Shown piece by piece: positions 1 through 5,717 of a stretch of 11,935 bases of DNA. The DNA is from an uncultured Eubacteriales bacterium (GTDB taxonomy: Bacteria > Bacillota > Clostridia > Oscillospirales > Oscillospiraceae): contig USMI01000048.1 of assembly GCA_900555735.1 (NCBI GenBank), forward strand, positions 1 through 11,935. Direction: 5' to 3'. Below the pieces are notes generated by a model that saw nothing but the letters and a program-made list of their open reading frames with translations, ran no database searches and had not been told where the DNA came from. Within the stretch, counting starts at the first letter, position 1, and each line of letters starts with the position of its first letter. A program made the position numbers and the translations under genes.

Positions 1-872
1 CCGCTGGCCAGCACGGCGGCAGCGGTGACGATCTCCATCTCGATGCCGCGCTCTTCCTGAGAGCCCCACTCGGGCATGTCGGCCTCAGGCATGATGGACT
101 CCTTCACGCCCCAGGTGTCGGCGGACACGGGGGTGATGATGGGCATCTGCAGCATGGCGTCGGACTGGCCCAGAGCGGCGTCCTTCACGCGGTCCAGCGT
201 GGAGGCCACATACTCGAAGCCGTAACCGGCGGCAGCGGAGCCGATGTTCATGACGATGGACTGCGCGTTGACGCCCAGCTGGGTCATGACGGTGTTCAGC
301 TGCTTGGCAAGGTTGATATCCACGGCGGACTCGGCGCCCACCTTCTGGCCATAGGCCAGACCTGCGCCCGCGCCGATGGCCTTGTAGTTCTCGTCACGGG
401 CGGACAGCACCAGAATGTTCTTGCCGGCCAGCGCCTCGGCGATCTTGTTGAACAGCTCGGTATCCTTTTCGATATTCTTGCAGCCCATGACCACCAGCGG
501 CATATCGGTGGCGTCGGCCACGGACTTGGCCAGCTCCACGCACTCGTCAACGGACTTGTTCTCACCGTTGGGGTCAGCGCCCTCCAGATGCAGGCAGATG
601 AAGGAAGCGCCCTCCATCTCAGCGGCACGCTTGGCCATGTCGGCCACAGTGGCGCAGCCCTCGTAGAACTTCTGCTCGCCGGGCATAGTGCACATGGCCA
701 TACCGGCGTCGGTCAGCTCCACGCCGATCTTGGGTGCGTTGGTGATCTCACCGTCGAAGGTGTGGAAGGCCAGCACGTTCTGACCGCCGATGGTGACGGC
801 CTTATCGCCAACACCCAGAACCACCTCGTTGATGTGGGCGTTGTACGTTTGCTTCTTGGGAACGAAAGACAT
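1..872 (-). CDS. acsD: Acetyl-CoA decarbonylase/synthase, corrinoid iron-sulfur protein small (delta) subunit, partial
   Basis: This is the small subunit of the corrinoid iron-sulfur protein, a cytoplasmic TIM-barrel protein. With AcsC it carries the methyl group from methyl-THF to acetyl-CoA synthase. The sequence shows 290 codons and runs off the left edge; by comparison with family members of about 310-325 residues, only the last 20-30 residues are missing. Family-typical blocks are VVLG near residues 17-20, an AFHTFDGEITN-like segment at 35-45, LHLEGADPNG at 94-103 followed by SVDEC, then PLVVMGC, the DINLAKQLN block and a YGFEY segment. The ATG at 870-872 is preceded by an AAGGGGGA ribosome binding site about 9 nt away. 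It follows the CooC-type gene by 39 nt and is probably cotranscribed with it and metF. The partner acsC and methyltransferase acsE are not in view and may lie further left. The assignment is firm; only the C-terminus is unseen. Confidence 0.93.
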   Translation of the reverse strand, partial: MSFVPKKQTYNAHINEVVLGVGDKAVTIGGQNVLAFHTFDGEITNAPKIGVELTDAGMAMCTMPGEQKFYEGCATVADMAKRAAEMEGASFICLHLEGADPNGENKSVDECVELAKSVADATDMPLVVMGCKNIEKDTELFNKIAEALAGKNILVLSARDENYKAIGAGAGLAYGQKVGAESAVDINLAKQLNTVMTQLGVNAQSIVMNIGSAAAGYGFEYVASTLDRVKDAALGQSDAMLQMPIITPVSADTWGVKESIMPEADMPEWGSQEERGIEMEIVTAAAVLAS

Positions 873-911
873 CTTGACAGATCCCCCTTGTTGATATTTG
901 ATGTTTCGATG

Positions 912-1682
912 TTAAAGATTCAGTTCCTTGATGATCCCGGCCAGCGCCTGCTTTACCGGCGTGCTGTCGGGCACCTGAGAACTGGGTTTTCCTTCGCAGT
1001 CATAGGCGTAAACCGTATCGTCCTGGGGCAGTACGCCTGCCAGCTCCAGATGGTATTTTTCGATCTCCTCCGCCACGCCGGGGTTTAGCTCCCCGTTGGG
1101 TGCACGGTTGACGATCAGCTTCATGGTGCCGGGCTTCAGCTCCAGCTCCCGGATCATCTCAGCGAGGCGTCCCGCCGCCTGAATACCGCGCCGCGAGCAG
1201 TCAGAGATCAGCAGCATGGTGTCCACATGGGGCAGCGTGCCGCGGCTGATATGCTCCAGTCCGGCCTCGTTGTCGATGACCATATATTTGTAGTTGCCGA
1301 CGTACTTGTCGATCTGCGTTTTCAGCACGCCGTTGACAAAGCAGTAGCAGCCCTTGCCCTGAGTCCGGCCCATGACCAGCATGTCATAGTCGTCCTCCTC
1401 CACCAGCGCGGAGCTGAACTTCATCTCAGCGTAATCCGCCTTGGTCATACTGGGCGGCACGGTGCCGTTCTTCTCGGCCTGTGCCATCTCCTCGCGGATA
1501 TCGCCCAGCGTGGTCTCGACCTCCACGCCCAGCACCTCGTTGAGGTTGGAATTGGCATCCGCATCCACCACCAGCAGCGGGCCCTTCCCCGCCTTGCACA
1601 GATAGTCGATGAGCATGCCGCAGGTGGTCGTTTTGCCGACGCCACCCTTACCTGCCACTGCAATGATATGTGTCTTTCCCAT
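912..1682 (-). CDS. CooC/AcsF-type ATPase, carbon monoxide dehydrogenase/acetyl-CoA synthase maturation factor
   Basis: This is a 256-residue MinD/SIMIBI-class ATPase of the CooC/AcsF family, whose members use ATP to load nickel into CODH or acetyl-CoA synthase clusters. Visible features are the deviant Walker A GKGGVGKTT at residues 11-19 with signature lysine K12, the VVDADANSN switch segment at 38-46, a CxC pair (C112, C114) matching the metal-binding cysteines of the CooC dimer interface, and Walker B-like MVIDNEAGLEH at 134-144. The start at 1680-1682 is chosen because AAAGGATGA lies upstream at workable spacing. An in-frame ATG at 1692-1694 would sit directly on that ribosome binding site and add four residues. 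The gene lies between metF and acsD. It differs strongly from the second CooC-type gene at 8792-9556, so the two are paralogues, perhaps serving different clusters. Whether this one is AcsF (acetyl-CoA synthase nickel loading) or CooC cannot be settled here. Confidence 0.9.
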   Translation of the reverse strand: MGKTHIIAVAGKGGVGKTTTCGMLIDYLCKAGKGPLLVVDADANSNLNEVLGVEVETTLGDIREEMAQAEKNGTVPPSMTKADYAEMKFSSALVEEDDYDMLVMGRTQGKGCYCFVNGVLKTQIDKYVGNYKYMVIDNEAGLEHISRGTLPHVDTMLLISDCSRRGIQAAGRLAEMIRELELKPGTMKLIVNRAPNGELNPGVAEEIEKYHLELAGVLPQDDTVYAYDCEGKPSSQVPDSTPVKQALAGIIKELNL

Positions 1683-1703
1683 AGCTTGTATCATCCTTTT
1701 ACG

Positions 1704-1737
1704 GTGTCCGCGGGGAGGGTTGCTCCCCGCGGGACAC
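1704..1737 (-). other. Intercistronic hairpin between metF and the CooC-type gene
   Basis: Arms GTGTCCGCGGGGAG (1704-1717) and CTCCCCGCGGGACAC (1723-1737) pair over 14 bp with a one-base bulge and a 5-nt loop. It begins 15 nt past the metF stop. No T-run follows on the minus strand, so it looks less like a full terminator than an mRNA-stabilising or processing stem that could change the ratio of metF to downstream transcripts. Confidence 0.6.
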
Positions 1738-1752
1738 AGGGGTTTCAGTTTC

Positions 1753-2682
1753 TCAGATCAGGTCCAGCAGACCGGCAGCCTTGGCGATGTAAGCCACATC
1801 GTCGTACTTGTTCAGGGCATACAGATGGATGCCGTCCACGCCGCAGGCGCGGTACTCGTCGATCTGGTTGATGGTGTACTCGATACCGGCAGCCTTGAAG
1901 GAGGCCTTCTTGCCCTCCACGTCAGCGTCAAAGGGATCCTTGACGAAGGGGTTGGGGAAGATCCAGTTCTTGGAGATGATCTCGCACAGGGCGCGGGGCA
2001 TGACGCAGCCGTTGCGGCTGAGGGCCATGTTGATGGTAGCGGCCTGATCCAGGATGGGCATGATACCCACGTCCACGGGCATGGTAATGCCGGCGGCGCG
2101 GATGGCGTCCAGCCAGTAGCGGAACTGGTCCATATCCCAGCACAGCTGAGTCATGATGTAGTCGGCGCCGTTATCCTGCTTCTGCTTCAGGAAGGCGATG
2201 TCAGCCTCCAGAGAGCGGCAGGCGATGTGGCCCTCGGGAGAACCGGCCACGGCGATGGTGAACTTGTCACCGAACTCCTGACGGACAAACTTCACCAGCT
2301 CAGTGGCATAGTGCAGGTCGCCGCCGGTGCCTTCCCAGCCGAAGGGCAGGTCGCCGCGCAGAGCCAGCATATGGTCGATGCCGTGATCCAGATAGTTCTG
2401 CAGCTGCTCACGGATGCCTTCCTTGGTGTTGCCGATGCAGGTAAAGTGAGTGACGGGCGTGCACTTGCCGTCCTTCTTGATCTTGTCCAGAACCTCCAGA
2501 TTTTTGCCCACGTTGGAGCCGCCCGCGCCGTAGGTGCAGGAGATGTAGTCGGGGTTCAGGGTATACAGTTTGTCCAGCACGCCGTTTTCGCCGCACAGCT
2601 TCTCCATGCCGACGTCGGTCTTGGGGGGAAACACCTCAAAGGAAAATGCAGCTCTCTTGCTGAAAATGTCCTTCACGCTCAT
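1753..2682 (-). CDS. metF: 5,10-methylenetetrahydrofolate reductase
   Basis: This cytoplasmic flavoprotein of 309 residues reduces 5,10-methylene-THF to 5-methyl-THF, the last step of the methyl branch before methyl transfer to the corrinoid protein. It is a complete MetF TIM barrel of normal length. Visible features are FEVFPPK at 15-21 with the conserved acidic residue E16, CTYGAGGS at 49-56, the ALRGD block at 107-111, AGSPEGH at 146-152, the K-x-K and TQLCWD region at 166-183, and the C-terminal HLYALN at 286-291. The ATG at 2680-2682 follows AGGAGG with a 6-nt spacer, so the start is secure. It precedes the CooC-type gene and acsD on the same strand, placing it in the Wood-Ljungdahl unit. 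Acetogens often pair metF with metV (zinc-containing partner); no metV is present in the window, so the electron donor cannot be inferred here. Confidence 0.96.
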   Translation of the reverse strand: MSVKDIFSKRAAFSFEVFPPKTDVGMEKLCGENGVLDKLYTLNPDYISCTYGAGGSNVGKNLEVLDKIKKDGKCTPVTHFTCIGNTKEGIREQLQNYLDHGIDHMLALRGDLPFGWEGTGGDLHYATELVKFVRQEFGDKFTIAVAGSPEGHIACRSLEADIAFLKQKQDNGADYIMTQLCWDMDQFRYWLDAIRAAGITMPVDVGIMPILDQAATINMALSRNGCVMPRALCEIISKNWIFPNPFVKDPFDADVEGKKASFKAAGIEYTINQIDEYRACGVDGIHLYALNKYDDVAYIAKAAGLLDLI

Positions 2683-2761
2683 AAGTTACCTCCTTAGTAT
2701 CCACATACGAAAGAATTTATCATGATCCCGATCAGGGGATTTAGATACAAATGGAACTGGC

Positions 2762-2781
2762 ATGAAATCTGACGATTTCAT
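2762..2781. repeat. Short perfect palindrome upstream of metF
   Basis: ATGAAATC (2762-2769) and GATTTCAT (2774-2781) form an 8-bp perfect inverted repeat with a 4-nt centre, about 80 bp upstream of the metF start. It has no T-run. It could be an operator or a small leader hairpin; no regulator can be named. Confidence 0.4.
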
Positions 2782-2820
2782 TGCCAATGGGGATTGCGGC
2801 CGACGGCACTATTCTCCGTT

Positions 2821-2963
2821 GTAGGGGCCGATGCCTACATCGGCCCGTGCGAGCCACGGATCGGTTCGATAATCAATGCGTAGGGGCCGGCGTCCTCGAC
2901 GGCCCGCCAGTCTATCAAAGCATCTCGTAAGGGGAACGGGGCGTCGAGGACGCCGCCCCCTAC
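2821..2963. repeat. Cluster of three REP-like palindromic units
   Basis: Three related GC-rich palindromes share the head GTAGGGG. Unit 1 starts at 2821 and pairs GGGCCGATG (2825-2833) with CATCGGCCC (2838-2846) around a 4-nt loop. Unit 2 starts at 2880 and contains GCGTCCTCGACG. Unit 3 ends at 2963 and carries the reverse complement CGTCGAGGACGC, so units 2 and 3 face each other across about 35 bp like a REP doublet. They fill the 307-bp gap between metF and the 75-residue gene. No protein-coding content is supported there. From general knowledge, such GTAGGGGC-headed repeats are dispersed in some Oscillospiraceae genomes; that could not be checked here. Confidence 0.7.
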
Positions 2964-2989
2964 AAAAAGAGCAAAAAACTCTTACACGC

Positions 2990-3217
2990 TCACAGCTCCG
3001 TGAACAGGAACTTCTGGAACATGCCCGCGCTCTCGGCAAAGATGGTGACCTCTCCTCGGGTGTTGGTCTCGGCGGTGATGTTCACCTCCGCGCCCTTGAT
3101 CTCCCGCCGCACCCACTCCGCCGGGTCGTCGGTCTCCACCTCGAAGAAGAACACGTCCCGCATCTGGTTGCGCGCGCAGCTGTTGGCGATCTCACGCACC
3201 ACCTCATAGCGCTTCAT
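2990..3217 (-). CDS. Small protein of unknown function, 75 residues
   Basis: I do not recognise a named family. The protein begins MKRYEVVREIANSCARNQMR and continues with an acidic DVFFFEVETDDPAEWV stretch. Two likely beta strands follow (EVNITAET, EVTIFAES) and it ends FQKFLFTEL. It has one cysteine (C14), no signal peptide and no membrane segment, so a small soluble alpha/beta protein is likely. The start at 3215-3217 is well supported: AGGAGG lies 6 nt upstream (3224-3229). An open frame continues upstream to 3391, but that part overlaps the structured leader and terminator and is not credible as coding. The gene is led by a strong promoter and a structured leader, and is followed by REP-like repeats and then metF on the same strand. 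A role tied to the Wood-Ljungdahl genes is only suggested by position. Confidence 0.75.
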   Translation of the reverse strand: MKRYEVVREIANSCARNQMRDVFFFEVETDDPAEWVRREIKGAEVNITAETNTRGEVTIFAESAGMFQKFLFTEL

Positions 3218-3230
3218 CTCCGGCCTCCTG

Positions 3231-3292
3231 AAAAAAGAAAAAACGGCCCCTATGTTCAAGACAACTATGTTCGCCTTTGCACCACAGGGCCG
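3231..3292 (-). terminator. Terminator-like hairpin in the leader of the 75-residue gene
   Basis: A 10-bp GC-rich stem with a single G bulge and a 28-nt loop is followed on the minus strand by T6-C-T6. It ends 1 nt upstream of the AGGAGG at 3224-3229, so it could act as a conditional attenuator rather than a constitutive stop. The large loop makes it less typical than the other terminators in the window. Confidence 0.55.
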
Positions 3293-3368
3293 CGCGCTTC
3301 GCGCTTTTGCCGGGGCAGTTACGGCGTTTTTCACCGCGTTCCTTTCCCCATTGTTATTTTTTCTACAA
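3231..3368 (-). ncRNA. Structured leader or small RNA upstream of the 75-residue gene
   Basis: Transcription from the promoter at 3375-3404 should start near 3368. The RNA contains GGGG and CCCC arms closing a region with a GGTGAAAAA loop-like segment, a GCGC-GAA-GCGC hairpin, and a terminal stem. That stem pairs CGGCCCTGTG (minus-strand reading of 3283-3292) with CATAGGGGCCG (3244-3254), with one bulged G and a 28-nt loop. A T6-C-T6 tract (3231-3243) follows, so the end looks like an intrinsic terminator only 1 nt before the AGGAGG of the downstream gene. This is the layout of an attenuator, a riboswitch or a free-standing small RNA. The family is not identified. There is weak resemblance to the cobalamin riboswitch core (AATGGGGAA, GGTGAAAA), but the other conserved elements are missing. 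Confidence 0.6.
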
Positions 3369-3374
3369 TTAGAA

Positions 3375-3404
3375 ATTATACTTGAAACCATGCGTTTTTG
3401 TCAA
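3375..3404 (-). promoter_or_regulatory. Consensus sigma-A promoter for the structured leader
   Basis: On the minus strand, TTGACA (3399-3404) and TATAAT (3375-3380) both match the consensus perfectly, with an 18-bp spacer. It is the best core promoter in the window. Expected start of transcription is near 3368. It drives the structured leader and the 75-residue gene, and possibly reads on toward metF. The divergent folate-block promoter lies about 145 bp away. Confidence 0.8.
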
Positions 3405-3547
3405 CCTTTATTTCGTGCAAATCATACAAAACGAACATTTCATTTTCCCTGACTTTCCGTTCCTCTACACGTTGTTGTTAAAATAGCCGTAATGCTATGT
3501 GAATTTTTTGACGAATTGACGAAAATAAATTTTTTACCTCTTTTTGC
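3405..3547. other. AT-rich intergenic spacer between divergent promoters
   Basis: This stretch between the minus-strand leader promoter and the plus-strand folate-block promoter is AT-rich, with several T-runs and two closely spaced TTGACG-like words near 3508-3520. I see no gene, RNA or clear inverted repeat in it. It may hold activator or regulator sites that cannot be recognised by eye. Confidence 0.4.
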
Positions 3548-3576
3548 TTGTTTTTTCCTGTCAATCACGGTATGAT
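3548..3576 (+). promoter_or_regulatory. Probable promoter of the folate block
   Basis: TATGAT (3571-3576; five of six consensus bases) lies 17 bp downstream of a weaker TTGTTT (3548-3553). The predicted start near 3583 sits at the base of a 5' hairpin and about 48 nt before the THF riboswitch. Only the -10 element is strong. Confidence 0.55.
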
Positions 3577-3583
3577 ACAGGCA

Positions 3584-3621
3584 GTGTGCGCAGACCGGGA
3601 CGCTTCTCCCGTTGCGGACAC
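3584..3621 (+). other. 5' hairpin at the start of the folT leader
   Basis: An imperfect hairpin pairs GTGT/ACAC, CGCA/TGCG and CGGGA/TCCCG (3596-3600 with 3607-3611) around the loop CGCTTC, about 13 bp in total. It lies at the predicted 5' end of the transcript, directly ahead of the riboswitch, and may protect the mRNA or keep the aptamer apart from flanking sequence. Confidence 0.5.
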
Positions 3622-3630
3622 ATCCCTTGC

Positions 3631-3730
3631 TGCAAGAGTAGAAGTGGCGCGTTAAGTGCCGGTCGGATGGGAGGTTGCCGCCGGACGAAGGAGCTTGCTC
3701 CGCGATGCCATCTTCGCATCCGCTGTTGCA
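3631..3730 (+). promoter_or_regulatory. Tetrahydrofolate (THF-I) riboswitch aptamer
   Basis: The conserved words of the THF class I riboswitch occur in order: GAGTAGA (3636-3642), GCGTTAAGTG (3649-3658), ATGGGAGG (3667-3674), a TTGCCGC segment, ACGAAG (3685-3690), a GGAGC-TTGC hairpin, GCGATGCC and GCATCCGCTG (3716-3725). Closing helix P1 pairs TGCAA (3631-3635) with TTGCA (3726-3730). The aptamer binds reduced folates and in known cases turns down folate transport or synthesis genes. Here it sits directly upstream of folT and folC, the classic context. The order of motifs and the gene context together make this assignment strong. Confidence 0.93.
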
Positions 3731-3777
3731 GAGTACGGCCACGCCGTGCGCGGAACAACTGCATACCCTTTCCCCAA

Positions 3778-3811
3778 CCTCCTCCCACTTTTTAGTTAGG
3801 AGGCCTTTTTT
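3778..3811 (+). terminator. Riboswitch expression platform: terminator/RBS-sequestering hairpin before folT
   Basis: CCTCCT (3778-3783) pairs with AGGAGG (3798-3803), and CCTTTTTT follows at 3804-3811. The right arm is itself the folT ribosome binding site, so the hairpin could end transcription, hide the ribosome binding site, or both. A competing pairing exists: CAACCTCC (3775-3782) is an exact complement of GGAGGTTG (3670-3677) inside the aptamer. Ligand-free RNA could use that pairing and leave the ribosome binding site free. Confidence 0.7.
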
Positions 3812-4399
3812 ATGTCCAAAAATTTCCAGAAGTCCGGATGGAGCGTCCGCTCCATCGCCATTTGCGCCCTGCTGACGGCGCTGAGCGTCATCCTTGCCCG
3901 CCTGCTGATCCCCATGCCCAACGAGACAACCCGCTTCTCCATCGAGGCGGTGCCCATCTTCATCGCGGGCATGCTGTTCGGCCCGCTGCCCGGCGCGTTC
4001 ACCGGCTTTGCCGCCGACTTCATCGGGTGTCTGTTCACCCCCTACGGCTACAACCCCATCTTCTGCGTGCCGCCCATCCTGTACGGCCTCAGCGCCGGAC
4101 TGTTCCGCCCGTGGCTGACCCAGAAGGTCTCCCCTGTCCGCATCGCCGTGGCGTTTCTCCCGGCCATTGTGCTGGGTTCCATTCTCTATCAGAGTGGCTC
4201 GCTGGCCCTCATCTACGGCGGCGAGAGCAAGCTGGCCTACTTCGTGACGAAGCTGGCCACCCGCAGCGTGCAGTTCGCCGTCACCGGCGTGCTGGATGTG
4301 TTGCTGGTGTGGGTGCTGTGCCGCTCCCGCGTATTCACCGCCGCCGGTGTGTGGCCCACTGCCGCGCAACCGGCACAGAAAGGAGTGTCAGGTCAATGA
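3812..4399 (+). CDS. folT: Folate ECF transporter S component
   Basis: This is a 195-residue membrane protein of the FolT family, the substrate-binding subunit of an energy-coupling factor importer for folate. Hydrophobic segments appear at about 13-34, 43-77 (probably two helices, with the GMLFGPLPGAFTGFAADFIG turn between them), 82-99, 109-135 and 152-170, consistent with the usual six-helix S component. R41 and the glycine-rich FGPLPGA loop are family-like. The ATG at 3812 follows AGGAGG with an 8-nt spacer. The THF riboswitch just upstream supports folate as substrate. The stop overlaps the folC start as ATGA (4396-4399), showing translational coupling. The EcfA, EcfA' and EcfT energising subunits are not in the window, as expected for a shared ECF module encoded elsewhere. 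Confidence 0.9.
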   Translation: MSKNFQKSGWSVRSIAICALLTALSVILARLLIPMPNETTRFSIEAVPIFIAGMLFGPLPGAFTGFAADFIGCLFTPYGYNPIFCVPPILYGLSAGLFRPWLTQKVSPVRIAVAFLPAIVLGSILYQSGSLALIYGGESKLAYFVTKLATRSVQFAVTGVLDVLLVWVLCRSRVFTAAGVWPTAAQPAQKGVSGQ

Positions 4400-5667
4400 C
4401 ACTGGAGGAAGCTTTACATTACATACACGCCGTCTGCTGGAAGGGCAGCATCCCCGGTCTTGCGCGTATCAGCGCATTGCTGGACAGGATGGGTCATCCG
4501 GAGCGGACGCTGAAGTTCGTTCACGTCACCGGCACCAACGGCAAGGGCTCCACCTGCGCCATGGTAGCCTCGGTACTGCGGCAGGCGGGATACCGCACGG
4601 GCCTGTACACCTCGCCCTACATCGTCCGGTTCAACGAGCGGATGCAGATCAACGGCGAGATGATCCCCGACGACGAGCTGTGCCAGATCACCGAGGAGAT
4701 CAAGCCCTTGGCCGACAGCATCTTCGAGCAGCCCACCGAGTTTGAGATGGTCACCGCCATCGCCTTTGCGTGGTTTGCCCGCCGCAAGTGCGATATCGTG
4801 GTATGCGAGGTGGGCATGGGCGGCGAATTCGACGCCACCAACGTCATCGGCCCGCCGGAAGCCGCCGTGCTGTGCAACATCGGCCTTGACCATACCGAGG
4901 TGCTGGGCAACACGCTGGAGAAGATCGCCGCCACCAAGAGCGGCATCATCAAGCCCGGCTGCGACGCGGTGCTGTACCGCTCCACCGACGGTGTAGAGAC
5001 GGTGGTAGAGCAGCGCTGCCGCGAGGTAGGCGCCACGCTCCACAAGGTGGATTTCACTGGGCTGCACCTGCGCTCCCACTCGCTGGAGGGTCAGGCCTTT
5101 GATTTTGGCGGCCGGGAGGGACTGCATCTGCCCCTGCTGGGTGAGCATCAGCTCCACAACGCCGCCGTGGCGCTGACCACGCTGGACGTGCTGCAAAAGC
5201 GCGGTTGGAACATCTCCGAGGAGGACATCCGCCAGGGATTGTCCCACGTTGCATGGCCCGGACGGTTCCAGATCATCCGCCGCGACCCGCTGTTTCTCAT
5301 TGACGGCGGCCACAATCCCCAGTGTATTCAGGCGCTGGCACAAAATATCACCGATTATCTGCCGGGCCGTCCCCTGACGGTGCTGACCGGCGTGCTGAGC
5401 GATAAGGATTACCACTGCATGTACCGCAGCGTGGCGGAGCATGCCACAGAGTTCATCACCGTCACGCCGGACAATCCCCGCGCCCTGACGGCACAGGAGC
5501 TGGCGAAATATCTGGCCAGCTTCGGTAAGCCTGTGACGGCCTGCGATACGGTGGCGGAGGGCGTCCGTTTGGCCATCGACCACGCCGGAAAGGACGGCAC
5601 CGTGCTGTGCTATGGCTCGCTGTATCTGCTGGGCGATGTGATTGCGGCAGTTGAAGAAACCAAATGA
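4396..5667 (+). CDS. folC: Bifunctional folylpolyglutamate synthase/dihydrofolate synthase
   Basis: This is a 423-residue Mur-ligase-type enzyme that adds glutamates to THF, and in many bacteria to dihydropteroate, retaining folates in the cytoplasm and raising enzyme affinity. Visible features are the P-loop GTNGKGST at 46-53, TSPYIVRFNERMQING at 72-87, the VCEVGMGGEFDATN block at 136-149, LDHTEVLG at 164-171, the ATKSGIIK segment with the likely carbamylated lysine K181, PGRF at 288-291, DGGHNP at 303-308 (C-terminal domain) and SLYLLG at 408-413. The start is the ATG at 4396 overlapping the folT stop, with AAAGGAG 10 nt upstream. The open frame extends further upstream, but that part only overlaps folT. 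Coupling to folT under the riboswitch links import and trapping of folate. The length is normal for the family. Confidence 0.95.
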   Translation: MTLEEALHYIHAVCWKGSIPGLARISALLDRMGHPERTLKFVHVTGTNGKGSTCAMVASVLRQAGYRTGLYTSPYIVRFNERMQINGEMIPDDELCQITEEIKPLADSIFEQPTEFEMVTAIAFAWFARRKCDIVVCEVGMGGEFDATNVIGPPEAAVLCNIGLDHTEVLGNTLEKIAATKSGIIKPGCDAVLYRSTDGVETVVEQRCREVGATLHKVDFTGLHLRSHSLEGQAFDFGGREGLHLPLLGEHQLHNAAVALTTLDVLQKRGWNISEEDIRQGLSHVAWPGRFQIIRRDPLFLIDGGHNPQCIQALAQNITDYLPGRPLTVLTGVLSDKDYHCMYRSVAEHATEFITVTPDNPRALTAQELAKYLASFGKPVTACDTVAEGVRLAIDHAGKDGTVLCYGSLYLLGDVIAAVEETK

Positions 5668-5670
5668 CCT

Positions 5671-5702
5671 CAAAGCGGCAGGCTCCCTGCCGCTTTGGTT
5701 TT
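5671..5702 (+). terminator. Hairpin with short T-run after folC
   Basis: CAAAGCGGCAGG (5671-5682) and CCTGCCGCTTTG (5686-5697) form a perfect 12-bp stem with loop CTC, followed by GTTTT. The T-run is short and the next ribosome binding site is only 3 nt on, so partial termination or mRNA processing between folC and the amidohydrolase gene is more likely than a complete stop. Confidence 0.6.
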
Positions 5703-5717
5703 ACAAGGAGACGCCCC

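Noticed and set aside
1609..2697. A 362-codon plus-strand open frame opposite metF and the CooC-type gene
   Set aside because: It overlaps two well-supported genes and their intergenic hairpin, and its translation has no recognisable motifs.
2683..2820. A promoter directly upstream of metF
   Set aside because: GATAAA- and TATCTA-like words occur, but no properly spaced -35 partner was found. metF may be transcribed from the leader promoter at 3375-3404 or from a weak promoter I cannot define.
2963..2992. Possible terminator just after the 75-residue gene on the minus strand
   Set aside because: Only a 4-5 bp stem (AAGAG/CTCTT or GAGC/GCTC) precedes a T-run. It is too weak to call, so read-through toward metF remains open.
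3440..4369. A 309-codon minus-strand open frame opposite folT and the riboswitch
   Set aside because: It crosses the THF riboswitch and terminator and is Q/G/H/A-rich with no domain; it is a shadow.
3838..4395. Upstream extension of the folC reading frame
   Set aside because: It overlaps folT in another frame and encodes an arginine/histidine-rich low-complexity stretch. The ATG at 4396 overlapping the folT stop begins a normal FolC.
4414..5673. A 419-codon minus-strand open frame opposite folC
   Set aside because: folC on the other strand has a complete set of Mur-ligase motifs; this frame is its shadow.
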